A stretch of DNA of 64,000 bases. It comes from Paenibacillus sp. J2TS4 (GTDB lineage Bacteria > Bacillota > Bacilli > Paenibacillales > NBRC-103111). Below are positions 18,156 through 27,600 of the stretch, piece by piece. Made by a program: the position numbers and the translations under genes. The notes under the pieces are model-generated. The model was not told where the DNA came from. It saw only the letters and a list, made by a program, of their open reading frames with translations, and made no database searches. Within the stretch, counting starts at the first letter, position 1. Each line of letters opens with the position of its first letter. The stretch lies in contig NZ_BOSH01000004.1 in the NCBI RefSeq assembly GCF_018403245.1, forward strand, positions 248,001 to 312,000, written 5' to 3'.

Positions 18156-18920
18156 ATGTCTCAAAAGAAATTTTGGTTTGGCAAAAAAAAGCAAGTCGAT
18201 AGCCAAAGCGACCTCACGGAGGACAACATACCCCGTCATGTCGCCATTATTATGGATGGTAATGGAAGATGGGCGAGACGAAGAGGACTGCCGCGTGTGG
18301 CAGGACATCATTCAGGGATGAAGAATGTCAAGAAGATCACTATAGCGGCAGACGATATCGGCGTCGAGATTTTAACGCTGTACGCGTTTTCTACAGAAAA
18401 TTGGAAAAGACCCCAAGATGAAGTCGATTACTTAATGAGTCTTCCCCAGGAATTTTTCCCGCTGGAAATTGAAGAATTGATCGAAAAGAATGTACGGATC
18501 CGCATGACCGGTTGGAAGGAAGGAGTCCCGGGGCACACACTGGAAGCGGTGGAGAATGCCATAGAACGGACGAAGCATAATACCGGTTTAATTCTGAACT
18601 TCGCTTTTAATTACGGCAGCCGCAAAGAGATGACCGAAGCAATGAGAGCGATGGTGCGCGACGTTCAGTTAGGAAAGCTCAAGCCGGAAGACATTACCGA
18701 AGAGGAATATTCCAATCGTCTGCAGACGTCGGGCCTGCCCGATCCGGATCTCCTTATTCGGACAAGCGGAGAATTGCGGATCAGCAACTTCATGCTGTGG
18801 CAGCTGGCCTATACAGAATTGTGGTTCACCGATTTATATTGGCCGGAATTTTCGGAAAATCATTTTTTCGAAGCAATCAGGGAATATCAGAACCGGGTCC
18901 GCCGCTACGGGGGACTGTAG
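18156..18920 (+). CDS. uppS: Undecaprenyl diphosphate synthase (UppS)
   Basis: 254-residue cis-prenyltransferase that makes the C55 lipid carrier for cell-wall synthesis. The catalytic motif HVAIIMDGNGRWA, then YAFSTENWKRP and the C-terminal DLLIRTSGELRISNFMLWQ are clear. I prefer ATG 18156, with GGGGGA seven bases upstream, over the in-frame ATG 18141, which would itself contain the ribosome site. It leads a uppS-cdsA-dxr cluster. Confidence 0.95.
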   Translation: MSQKKFWFGKKKQVDSQSDLTEDNIPRHVAIIMDGNGRWARRRGLPRVAGHHSGMKNVKKITIAADDIGVEILTLYAFSTENWKRPQDEVDYLMSLPQEFFPLEIEELIEKNVRIRMTGWKEGVPGHTLEAVENAIERTKHNTGLILNFAFNYGSRKEMTEAMRAMVRDVQLGKLKPEDITEEEYSNRLQTSGLPDPDLLIRTSGELRISNFMLWQLAYTELWFTDLYWPEFSENHFFEAIREYQNRVRRYGGL

Positions 18921-18941
18921 CTCATTCGTTGGAGGATGGAC

Positions 18942-19739
18942 ATGAAGACGAGAATTGTAACCGGTGTAGTGGCCGGAGCGCTGTTTATAACGTTTTTGCT
19001 GCTAGGCGGTTACTGGTTTGCCGGCCTGGTGCTCGGGCTCGCCGTTGTCGGACTCGGGGAATATTTGCGCATGTACAAGCTCAGGAACCATTTTCCGCTG
19101 TTCGTCATCGGTTTTATCTTTATGGTTACTTTCGTTTTTATGGCGAATACAGAGCTCTTCAGCGGCAAATTGGGTTTAATCGGCCTTGTCTGGCTGCTGC
19201 TGTTTGTACTTCTAGTGACTACGGTCGCTACCAAAAACAAAACGACGATCGATCAGATTTCCTCCGTATTCGCGGGGGCTGTATATATTGGCTTAGGCTT
19301 TCATTATATGATTTATTCCCGTAACCTTGAGCCTAACGGACTGTTTTGGACGCTGCTTATTTTTGTATGCATCTGGGCGTCCGATTCAGGCGCTTATTTT
19401 GCGGGCCGTGCGTTCGGGAAACGATTGCTGTGGCCAACCATAAGCCCGAATAAAACGATTGAGGGGGCGTTGGGCGGAATCGTGTTGGCGATTATTGCGG
19501 CGCTATGCTTCTCCTGGGCCAAGCCGGAGCTGCTCCCGCTAGGCAACGCTATTTATTTAGGAGCGGTTATTGCGGTGGTCGGTCAACTCGGCGATCTCAT
19601 TCAATCGGCTTACAAGAGGGTAAAAGGGATCAAGGATACGGGCAACATCCTGCCTGGACACGGGGGGGTGCTGGATCGGGTGGACAGCTGGCTGATCGTA
19701 TTCCCGTTTGTGCACCTGCTATCGCTTATCCCAATTTAG
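18942..19739 (+). CDS. cdsA: Phosphatidate cytidylyltransferase
   Basis: 265-residue multi-spanning membrane enzyme that makes CDP-diacylglycerol for phospholipids. About seven hydrophobic helices are visible, followed by the CDS signature YKRVKGIKDTGNILPGHGG and LDRVDS. ATG 18942 is six bases after GGAGG; the in-frame ATG 18936 directly abuts that site. Its stop codon is embedded in the dxr ribosome-binding site. Confidence 0.95.
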   Translation: MKTRIVTGVVAGALFITFLLLGGYWFAGLVLGLAVVGLGEYLRMYKLRNHFPLFVIGFIFMVTFVFMANTELFSGKLGLIGLVWLLLFVLLVTTVATKNKTTIDQISSVFAGAVYIGLGFHYMIYSRNLEPNGLFWTLLIFVCIWASDSGAYFAGRAFGKRLLWPTISPNKTIEGALGGIVLAIIAALCFSWAKPELLPLGNAIYLGAVIAVVGQLGDLIQSAYKRVKGIKDTGNILPGHGGVLDRVDSWLIVFPFVHLLSLIPI

Positions 19740-19750
19740 GAGGGATCGCA

Positions 19751-20899
19751 GTGGTCAAAAGAATTTCGATATTAGGCTCTACCGGATCCATAGGGACACA
19801 AACGTTGGACGTCATTGCCCATGATTCGGATAGTTACATAGTAGAAGGCTTGGCCGCAGGCGCAAACCTTCCTTTGTTTATTGAACAAATCAAGCAGTTC
19901 CGACCGAAGAAGGTGTCCGTAGCGAGCAAGGAACTGGCTGAGCAGTTGAAGATGATGATTCCATCCTCCACCGAAGTATTATACGGTGAGGAAGGAGTCA
20001 TGGAAGTCGCCGCGGGCACCGATGCTGATTTGTTGGTCACCGCGGTCGTCGGCAGTCAAGGGCTTAAACCGACATTGGCTGCCATTGAAGCGGGCAAGCA
20101 GATTGGAATCGCCAACAAGGAAACGCTAGTCAGCGCCGGGCATTTGGTCACCCAGCTTGCGGCTAAACACGAAGTTGCGCTGCTGCCCGTGGACAGCGAG
20201 CATTCCGCCATATTCCAATGCTTGAACGGGGAATCTCCGGCGGCCATTTCCAAGCTAACGCTGACGGCATCAGGCGGAGCCTTCCGGGATAAAAGCCGGG
20301 AAGAGCTTCACGGGGTAACATTGGAAGATGCGCTTAAGCATCCGAACTGGTCTATGGGAGCCAAACTAACGATCGATTCAGCTACGATGGCGAACAAAGG
20401 TTTGGAAGTGATCGAGGCTCATTGGCTGTTCCGGATGCCTTATGACCGGATCGAGGTTATCCTTCATCAGGAGAGCACCATCCATTCCATGGTTGAATTT
20501 GTCGATAACAGCGTTATCGCTCAATTGGGAAATCCGGATATGAGGGTTCCGATTCAATACGCCCTGACCTATCCGAAACGCAAGAAAACGCCGACGACAC
20601 CGCTTAATTTAGCGCAGCTGGGGAAGCTGCATTTCAAGCCAATGGACATGCAGCGTTTTCCGTGTCTGGCTATGGCTTATGAGAGCGGACGCTTGGGAGG
20701 CACCGCACCGACAGTGTTTAATGCGGCCAACGAAGTAGCCGTCGCCCGGTTTATGCGAGGGGAAATTACTTTCCTGCAAATCGAGGCCATTATTTATCAG
20801 TTGCTGGATCAACATCAACTGGTCATTTCGCCCGATCTGGGGCAGGTGCTGGAAACCGATGCCTGGGCTAGAGAAATCGCCGGCCGAATCGCTTTCTAA
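19751..20899 (+). CDS. dxr: 1-deoxy-D-xylulose 5-phosphate reductoisomerase
   Basis: 382-residue MEP-pathway enzyme that makes 2-C-methyl-erythritol 4-phosphate with NADPH. The nucleotide motif GSTGSIGTQTLDVI, the metal site PVDSEHSAIFQ and the NWSMGAKLTIDSATMANKG segment are visible. GTG 19751 is chosen because AGGAGGG lies just upstream and the family starts here; the frame remains open far into cdsA but those codons are a shadow. With uppS it supplies isoprenoid precursors. Confidence 0.95.
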   Translation: MVKRISILGSTGSIGTQTLDVIAHDSDSYIVEGLAAGANLPLFIEQIKQFRPKKVSVASKELAEQLKMMIPSSTEVLYGEEGVMEVAAGTDADLLVTAVVGSQGLKPTLAAIEAGKQIGIANKETLVSAGHLVTQLAAKHEVALLPVDSEHSAIFQCLNGESPAAISKLTLTASGGAFRDKSREELHGVTLEDALKHPNWSMGAKLTIDSATMANKGLEVIEAHWLFRMPYDRIEVILHQESTIHSMVEFVDNSVIAQLGNPDMRVPIQYALTYPKRKKTPTTPLNLAQLGKLHFKPMDMQRFPCLAMAYESGRLGGTAPTVFNAANEVAVARFMRGEITFLQIEAIIYQLLDQHQLVISPDLGQVLETDAWAREIAGRIAF

Positions 20900-20917
20900 C
20901 CGCTCATAGTGAGGGCT

Positions 20918-20942
20918 AGCCGGGTTTCGCCCGGCTTTTTCT
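20918..20942 (+). terminator. Terminator after dxr
   Basis: AGCCGGG (20918-20924) pairs perfectly with CCCGGCT (20930-20936) around a TTTCG loop, followed by T residues. Confidence 0.9.
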
Positions 20943-20976
20943 ATGGGGCGGTTTCATGGAACGGATCTCTAGCCCA

Positions 20977-21006
20977 TGGTCACAAGTATGGGTTGAACCA
21001 TATACT
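20977..21006 (+). promoter_or_regulatory. Candidate promoter in the long dxr-rseP gap
   Basis: TGGTCA (20977-20982) and TATACT (21001-21006) are separated by 18 bases. If used, it would give an untranslated leader of about 655 bases before rseP. The match is moderate and this is the best candidate seen at the upstream end of the gap. Confidence 0.35.
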
Positions 21007-21048
21007 CGGCACTAAAGATTTCAAAGCTCATGAAGAGGAGAAAGAAAG

Positions 21049-21141
21049 ATGCTTCCAGGGCGAGTTTTGGCTTTGTATTCCTACCTTCCGAAGGCCCATC
21101 CATATAGAAGGAATCTGTTGGTCGGGGTCCCCGAAAAGTAA
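21049..21141 (+). CDS. Possible 30-codon leader peptide
   Basis: ATG 21049 is preceded by GAGGAG at eight-base spacing and opens 30 codons (MLPGRVLALYSY ... LVGVPEK). Its stop codon starts on the last base of the 5' stem arm of the expanded repeat. Ribosomes reading it would disrupt that stem. It is too short to support on coding statistics and resembles no protein I know, so it may be chance. Confidence 0.25.
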   Translation: MLPGRVLALYSYLPKAHPYRRNLLVGVPEK

Positions 21142-21262
21142 TGTATAAACCTTTTTCGAAGCAAAGTCAGGGGGATCGACCGCGCTTAGAGGAGGGTTTA
21201 GACGCCGACCGTGTTACGGTGCGGACGGAATTCACTACGAAGCATATCCTCACTTTTTGGGG
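21121..21262 (+). repeat. Expanded fourth copy of the structured repeat (dxr-rseP)
   Basis: The 5' half (TCGGGGTCCCCGAAAAGTAAT ... TTCGAAGC) and 3' half (TACGAAGCATA ... CTCACTTTTTGGGG) match the short copies. About 73 bases (21163-21235) are inserted at the apex between two CGAAGC boxes. The closing stem is CCCCGAAAAGT (21129-21139) with ACTTTTTGGGG (21252-21262), where one C-G pair of the short copies has become A-T. The insert contains a small hairpin ACCGT-GTT-ACGGT. Confidence 0.7.
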
Positions 21263-21289
21263 AAGGAGTATGATGTTTGAAGCTTCGGA

Positions 21290-21344
21290 GGCACTTTCCT
21301 TCGGAACGGAATGATCGCTTTCTTTAGTGCCGCTTATATAGCGG
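21290..21344 (+). promoter_or_regulatory. Mutually exclusive hairpins upstream of rseP
   Basis: GGCACT (21290-21295) can pair with AGTGCC (21326-21331), enclosing TTCC/GGAA. Alternatively CCGCT (21330-21334) pairs with AGCGG (21340-21344). The two share bases 21330-21331, so they compete. This adds to the impression that the dxr-rseP gap is an RNA leader. Confidence 0.4.
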
Positions 21345-21668
21345 TTAACAGGATAGCAGGATTATGAATAGTTAGGCCAAGTTTGTACATATAAATGGGT
21401 ATAGCCAGCCCGGCTTGTATTGGAAATGGAAAACATGTTAATCTTAGAACAGTAAAAGAGCGAGTTCGAAATTACGGCTCAGCACCCGATAAGGCTGCGC
21501 GAAGCTTAAGAGCGCAGAATCGTTGCTGTATTTCCGGCGCCACTCAAGCATTGTCTGCAGGGCATTGGCTGGATACGGAACCCGGATCACTGTGGATTCC
21601 AGGGAATTACGGGATACGGAAACAATACTGTTCGGAAATACATTACCGTTAGCTGGGAGGAACCAAGA
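21345..21668. other. Rest of the dxr-rseP gap, nothing identified
   Basis: These 324 bases hold no gene I can support on either strand and no clear promoter or terminator. Open frames here have no ribosome site or recognisable family. The rseP ribosome site GGGAGG lies at its end. It is probably leader sequence. Confidence 0.5.
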
Positions 21669-22928
21669 TTGGAGTATGTACAAATCGGTTTGCAAATTAT
21701 CCTCATGTTTTTCGTGTTGGTTACTCTTCATGAATGGGGACACTTTTATTTCGCCAAGCGGGCGGGCATTCTAGTCAGGGAATTCGCCATTGGCTTCGGG
21801 CCGAAATTGTTTACCTTTAAGAAAGGCGAGACCAAATATACGCTCAGACTGCTGCCGATCGGAGGCTTTGTCCGGATGGCGGGTGAAGATCCGGAAATCG
21901 TGGAAATATCGCCGGGACAAACGATAGGGGTTTATATCGATAAAGAGATGGTGACTCATCTGTTTTTGGATAAGCTCGATCAGCGCTCGGACATTCTGCT
22001 CGGTGAAGTGGTCCGTATTGATTTAGAGAAAGAGTTATTTGTAGAACTGATGGCTGATGGTGAAACGGTGCGCTATCCGATTCATCCTCAAGCTATGATG
22101 GTGGCTCGGGAAAGAGAAACCCAGATTGCCCCATGGGATCGTCAGTTCGGAAGCAAGAAGGTCGGACAACGCGCGTTAGCGATTTTTGCCGGGCCATTAA
22201 TGAATTTCATTCTTGCGTTTGTGCTGTTTTTAATCTTTATGTTTATGAATGGGGTCCCGGTCAATGTGACTCTGGGCGGTATTGAGCCCGCATCTCCTGC
22301 GGAGAAGGCTGGACTTGCGGCGGGAGATATTATTCGGGAAGTTAACGGGGAGCCGATCGGCACGGATCGCAACAAACTGATGGAATTGATTAGCGATTCC
22401 GCCGGACAGCCGATGACCTGGGTTATTGAGCGGAATCAGGAGCAGCTGAGCAAAGAAGTGATCCCGCGGGACAAAACTTCTACAGAACCTTTAGTAGGCG
22501 TTTCGCTTGCTTTTGGGACACGTTCGGTACAGATCGGTGAAGCTTTTGCCGGAGCTTGGGACAACATGGTGATGGTGACCAAACAAATTATGATTGGCTT
22601 CAAAATGCTGGTGTTCGGTCAATTCTCTATGGATGACCTGGGAGGGCCGGTTCGGATTGTCGAGGTGACAGGAGAATATGCCGCCGCTGGCGCTGCTCCA
22701 ATGATTTATTGGTCCGCTCTGCTTAGCTTGTATTTAGGTATTTTTAACCTGCTGCCCATTCCGGCGCTCGATGGAAGTCGGCTAGTATTTTTAGGCATTG
22801 AAGCTGTGCGGGGGAAACCGATCGATCCGAATCGCGAGAGCCTGGTTCATTTTATCGGATTTGCGATGCTTATGCTATTGATGATCGCTGTAACCTATAA
22901 CGATATTTTAAGGCTCATTAAAGGATAA
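21669..22928 (+). CDS. rseP: Site-2 intramembrane metalloprotease RseP/RasP
   Basis: 419-residue zinc protease that cleaves membrane-bound anti-sigma factors and signal-peptide remnants inside the membrane. The zinc motif HEWGH lies in the first helix (about residues 20-24). A PDZ domain (about 190-270, GGIEPASPAEKAGLAAGDIIREVNG) follows, and the third metal ligand is in the NLLPIPALDGSR motif. TTG 21669 has GGGAGG eight bases upstream. About 120 residues between the first helix and the PDZ domain form an internal insert. It is followed closely by proS, as in Bacillus. Confidence 0.94.
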   Translation: MEYVQIGLQIILMFFVLVTLHEWGHFYFAKRAGILVREFAIGFGPKLFTFKKGETKYTLRLLPIGGFVRMAGEDPEIVEISPGQTIGVYIDKEMVTHLFLDKLDQRSDILLGEVVRIDLEKELFVELMADGETVRYPIHPQAMMVARERETQIAPWDRQFGSKKVGQRALAIFAGPLMNFILAFVLFLIFMFMNGVPVNVTLGGIEPASPAEKAGLAAGDIIREVNGEPIGTDRNKLMELISDSAGQPMTWVIERNQEQLSKEVIPRDKTSTEPLVGVSLAFGTRSVQIGEAFAGAWDNMVMVTKQIMIGFKMLVFGQFSMDDLGGPVRIVEVTGEYAAAGAAPMIYWSALLSLYLGIFNLLPIPALDGSRLVFLGIEAVRGKPIDPNRESLVHFIGFAMLMLLMIAVTYNDILRLIKG

Positions 22929-22961
22929 AGTGTTTGGGGAATAGAAGGCTGGAGGTCGCTT

Positions 22962-24410
22962 ATGTCTAACGAAAAGCAATTTGTTAAAGAAATTACGCCG
23001 CAAAGTGAAGATTTTTCCAGATGGTATCTGGATGTTATTCGCAAAGCTGATTTGATGAGCTACTCACCGGTCAGGGGATGCATCGTCTTCAAACCGGACA
23101 GCTACGAAATATGGGAGCTCTGCCAGAAAGAATTGGACGCCCGCTTTAAGGAAACCGGGCACCGCAATGCTTATTTTCCGCTCTTTATTCCAGAAAGCTT
23201 TTTTCAAAAAGAAAAGGAGCATGTTGAAGGCTTCAATCCGGAGCTGCCATGGGTAACTGAGGCAGGGGGAGAGAAGCTGGAGGAAAGATTGGCGATCCGC
23301 CCGACCTCGGAGACGATGATCGGACATATGTATGCGGAATGGATTCATTCTTACCGCGATCTTCCGTTGTTGATCAATCAATGGGCTAACGTCGTACGTT
23401 GGGAAAAAAGAACGCAGCCATTTCTGAGAACAAGCGAGTTTCTGTGGCAGGAAGGACATACCGCACATGAGGATGAAGCAGATGCGCGCCGGGAAACGAT
23501 GCAAATGCTGGAAATTTACCGTGAATTTGTCGAGAATATATTAGCTATTCCGGTCATAGTGGGTAAAAAGACGCCATCGGAGAAATTCGCCGGGGCCGTC
23601 GATACGTACTCGATCGAAGCCATGATGAAGGATGGTAAAGCAGTGCAGGCAGGAACCTCCCATTACATGGGAACTAATTTCGCCGTCGCCTTCGACATTA
23701 AATATTTGGATCGCGACAATCAGCATCAGTTTGCGCATACGACTTCCTGGGGAGTCAGCACCCGGTTGATCGGAGCGATGATTATGGTGCATGGGGACGA
23801 TCGCGGCCTGGTTCTGCCGCCGAAAGTGGCTCCGACTCAAGTCGTTATGATTCCAATAGGACCGCCCAAATCAAGGGATCCCGTGGTTGCACGTACGAAT
23901 GAACTGTTCGCCGAGCTTAAGCAAGCGGGAATTCGCGTGAAGGTGGACGATCGTCCCGATCAGAGCCCGGGCTGGAAGTTCAATGAATACGAAATGAGAG
24001 GGATTCCGATCCGAATTGAACTCGGTCCGAGAGATATGGAGAAGGGACAAGTAGTTCTCGTCTCGCGGGTCAACGGGGAGAAGCGGATGGTCAGCCAGGA
24101 GCACATCGTTGAAGAAGTGAAGCAAATGCTGGAAGATGTGCATCAGCAGATGTATGCTAACGCTAAAGCTTTTGCTGAAGAAAACTTTGGATCCGTTGAC
24201 CAATTGGATGATTTAAAGCGATTTATGGACAACAAGCGTGGATTTGTCTGGGCGGGCTGGTGCGGATCCGCTGCATGCGAGGCGCAAGTTAAGGATGAGA
24301 CCGGGGCGACAAGCCGCAACATTCCTTTTGAACCGAAAGAGGTTAAGAGCCATTGTCTCGTTTGCGGAGAGAAAGCGGAACACACGGTAGTCTTCGGGCG
24401 ATCTTACTAA
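22962..24410 (+). CDS. proS: Prolyl-tRNA synthetase, archaeal/eukaryotic type
   Basis: 482-residue class II synthetase that charges tRNA-Pro. It opens SEDFSRWYLDVIRKADL, has motif 2 at FLRTSEFLWQEGHTAHED and motif 3 near STRLIGAMIMVHGDDRGLVLPP. It ends with a zinc-type tail (CLVCGEKAEHTVVFGRSY), terminal Tyr included. This is the short archaeal/eukaryotic architecture without the YbaK-like editing insert found in the ~565-residue bacterial type that occupies this locus in B. subtilis. ATG 22962 follows GGAGG. Confidence 0.93.
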   Translation: MSNEKQFVKEITPQSEDFSRWYLDVIRKADLMSYSPVRGCIVFKPDSYEIWELCQKELDARFKETGHRNAYFPLFIPESFFQKEKEHVEGFNPELPWVTEAGGEKLEERLAIRPTSETMIGHMYAEWIHSYRDLPLLINQWANVVRWEKRTQPFLRTSEFLWQEGHTAHEDEADARRETMQMLEIYREFVENILAIPVIVGKKTPSEKFAGAVDTYSIEAMMKDGKAVQAGTSHYMGTNFAVAFDIKYLDRDNQHQFAHTTSWGVSTRLIGAMIMVHGDDRGLVLPPKVAPTQVVMIPIGPPKSRDPVVARTNELFAELKQAGIRVKVDDRPDQSPGWKFNEYEMRGIPIRIELGPRDMEKGQVVLVSRVNGEKRMVSQEHIVEEVKQMLEDVHQQMYANAKAFAEENFGSVDQLDDLKRFMDNKRGFVWAGWCGSAACEAQVKDETGATSRNIPFEPKEVKSHCLVCGEKAEHTVVFGRSY

Positions 24411-24497
24411 TCGGTACCGTTGGAAAGACCATTTGTAACCCAAAGAGGGCTTTATGAACCGCCTCAAATTAGATACAATAAGAGGGCAAAGGATGAC

Positions 24498-24523
24498 GGA
24501 CAGGATTCCAATGTCCTTTTTCT
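24498..24523 (+). terminator. Probable terminator after proS
   Basis: GGACA (24498-24502) pairs with TGTCC (24512-24516), followed by TTTTTCTTT. The stem is short; an alternative AAAGGA/TCCTTT pairing uses the same T run. Confidence 0.55.
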
Positions 24524-24531
24524 TTGCTGTT

Positions 24532-24615
24532 ATAGATTTTATAAGTTTCGGGGCTCCCCGCAAAGTAATAGGAATACGCTTCGAAGGCATACGTCACTTT
24601 GTGGGGTTATGTTAT
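24532..24615 (+). repeat. Intergenic structured repeat, copy 2 (proS-polC)
   Basis: The core is 24545-24606, with the stem CCCCGCAAAGT (24556-24566) and ACTTTGTGGGG (24596-24606) and the apex CTTCGAAGGC. It shares flanks with copy 3: ATAGA-TTTATAAG upstream and GGGGTTAT-TTAT downstream. The unit is therefore about 84 bases long. It lies after a terminator and 69 bases before polC. Confidence 0.85.
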
Positions 24616-24684
24616 CAGAATAAAGAAGCGACCATAGAGCTTTGGCTTATGGACGCCTGCGGATAATACCGGGGAGGTGGGAAG

Positions 24685-27600
24685 ATGAACGGGTTGCCGG
24701 ATAGAAGAACCCGCTTCGAGCTGCTGATGAGGCAGGCCGATATAGCGCCGGATGTTATCGGATCGCATTTTCGGGATGGCCATATTGACCGCGTCGAGGT
24801 GAGCCACACCAATTCGGAGTGGACCTTTTTCATACATAAAGACAGCTTGATCCCCTGCGATGTATATCGTGATTTTTGTGAGAAGGTGAAACAGAAATTT
24901 TCTCATATTTCCAACATCCGCTTCGTGTTTGAATATTCGAACGAAGCCGATCGCGCTATGCTGGTAGAAGAATATTGGTCGCTGATGATCGAATGGATTC
25001 AACAGAAGGTTATTTCGATCAACGGTTGGCTGTCGAAGGCCAAGGTTGAGGTTGAGGGCAATCGGATTACTTTGCTGCTGCTCGATCAGATCGGTCTTGA
25101 TTTAGCGAAGAAAAAACAGTTGGATCGCTGGATTCAACGCTATTATTCGGAATGCTTTTCTATCCAGTACGACGTTGTTATGAAAATAGGGGAATCGGCG
25201 GAAGAGGAATATTTGCGCTTCGCCAAAATGATCGAGGAAGAAGAGCGAACGGTCACTCAAGAAATGATGGTGTCGGTGGAAAGGGAATCGGCGGAAACGC
25301 GAAAATTGGATGAGCCGTCGGCTTTAATGATCGGTTTTGAAATCCGGGATGTTCCGGTGCCGCTAATGTCTGTCAAAGAAGAGGAAAAGAAAGTGACGGT
25401 GCAAGGGCTCGTTTTTGATTTTGATCGTAAGGAGCTGAAGAACGGGAGCACTCTTTTCCTGTTTAATCTGACTGATTTCACCGATTCTATCGCTGTCAAG
25501 GCGTTCGCGAGAACGAAAGAGGACGTTAAACTCTATAGTCTTATTTGTAATGGCAAATGGGTCAAAATGAGAGGGAAGGTAGAGTATGACCGGTTCTCCA
25601 ACCCGCCGGAGCTCATGTTTGTTCCACAGGATGTTAATGAAGTAGCGCCTCCTAATGAACGAATGGACGATGCAGAGGAGAAACGGGTGGAATTCCATCT
25701 CCATACGACGATGAGCACGATGGATGCGGTCACCCCAGTGGATCAATATATTAAACGGGCGGCTGAGTGGGGGCATAAAGCGATCGCCATTACGGATCAT
25801 AGCGGTGTCCAGGCTTATCCGGAAGCGAACCATGCTGCGCATAAGCACGGGATTAAAGTGATCTACGGACTGGAGGCTAACGTCGTCAATGACTCCATTC
25901 CCGTCGTTACTCATCCGGATCCGCGCAGCCTTAAAGATGCTACTTATGTAGTTTTTGATATAGAGACAACGGGATTGTCAGTGCTGGATAATAAAATAAT
26001 AGAAATTGCGGGGACCAAAATGAGGGATTCCGAAGTGATCGACCGCTTTTCGAGCTTCGTTAATCCCCATGAAAGAATCCCTTATCATATTACTCAACTG
26101 ACGAATATTACCGATGAAATGGTGATGGATGCAAGGGATCTGGAGGAAGTGCTGCCCGAGTTTGTAGAGTTTGTCGGTGATGCCGTGCTGGTGGCGCATA
26201 ACGCTACTTTTGACATGGGGTTCATTCAGCATTACTGTAACAAGCTAGGCTTGGGAAGGCTGCCCAATCCATCCTTGGACACGCTGGAAATGGCGAGACT
26301 CTTGTATCCGACTCTTAAGAATCATCGACTGAATACGCTCGCCGACAAGTTCAAGGTCAGCTTGGAAAATCACCACCGCGCGATAGACGACGCTGAGGCG
26401 CTCGGAGGCATCTTATTCGGCATGATTAAGGATGCCCTGGAGCAAGGTATGGAAGATTTGGCCTCGTTGAACGACTATGTCGGGCAAAATTTGCGCAATG
26501 CCCGCCCCTTCCATTGTTGTATCTATGCCTTAAACGCAATCGGCAGAAAAAATCTGTACAAGCTGGTATCTTTGTCTCATACGGAATACTATAACCGCGT
26601 GGCCTGTATTCCAAGAAGCAAGCTGACAGAGAATAGGGAAGGATTGCTAGTCGTTTCCGGCTGCGAGAAAGGCGAATTATTCGAAACCGTGCTGAATAAA
26701 TCGTTGGAAGAAGCCGAGGAAGTGGCCCAATATTACGACGTCCTGGAAATTCAGCCTATCGATTTTTATTTGCATCTGGTAGATAAAGGCCTGGTAGGAA
26801 GCAGGGAGCAGCTGGAGAGGGCGATTGGCAGAATTATTGATATGGCCGCCAAGCTGGATAAACCGGTCATTGCGACAGGGAACGTCCATTATCTCGATCC
26901 GAAGGATAAAATATGCCGCGACATTACGATCAACGGGATTACCGGCTTCAGTCCGCTCAAAGATTTGCGCAAGCCGGACGCTCATTTCCGGACGACCGAG
27001 GAAATGCTGCAGGCCTTCTCGTTTTTGGGTGAAGAGAAGGCTTACGAGGTCGTAGTGACCAATACAAGCGCATTAGCGGATCAATTCGCAGAATTGGAGC
27101 TGTTTCCACGGAAGGGCGGACCGACGGATAATGGCTTGTTCTCGCCAATCATCGAGGGGGCGGACGACGAAATTCGCTCCACCTGCTATGAAACGGCTAA
27201 AAGCATCTATGGCGATCCGCTGCCGCAAATTGTCATTGACCGGCTGGAAAAAGAATTGAAGCCGATTATTCAATACGGGTTTTCTGCCAACTATTTAATA
27301 TCTGAACGACTCGTTAAAAAGTCTAATGCCGACGGGTATTTGGTCGGTTCCCGGGGATCGGTCGGATCTTCTTTTGTAGCGACGATGCTGGGCATTTCGG
27401 AGGTTAATCCTCTGCCTCCCCACTACATTTGTCAGCAGTGCAAGCACAGTGAATTTTTTACTGACGGGAGCATTCCGAGCGGCTTCGATCTGCCGGATAA
27501 AGTGTGCGGCAGTTGCGGAGGCCAGTTAAAGGGTGAAGGCCAGGACATTCCTTTTGAAACGTTCCTGGGCTTTAAGGGAGACAAGGTTCCCGATATCGAC

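Noticed and set aside
20909..21148. 79-codon open frame after dxr
   Set aside because: It starts within the dxr terminator, has no ribosome site and no recognisable family features.
21395..21652. 85-codon open frame before rseP
   Set aside because: No ribosome-binding site and an atypical composition; more likely leader sequence.
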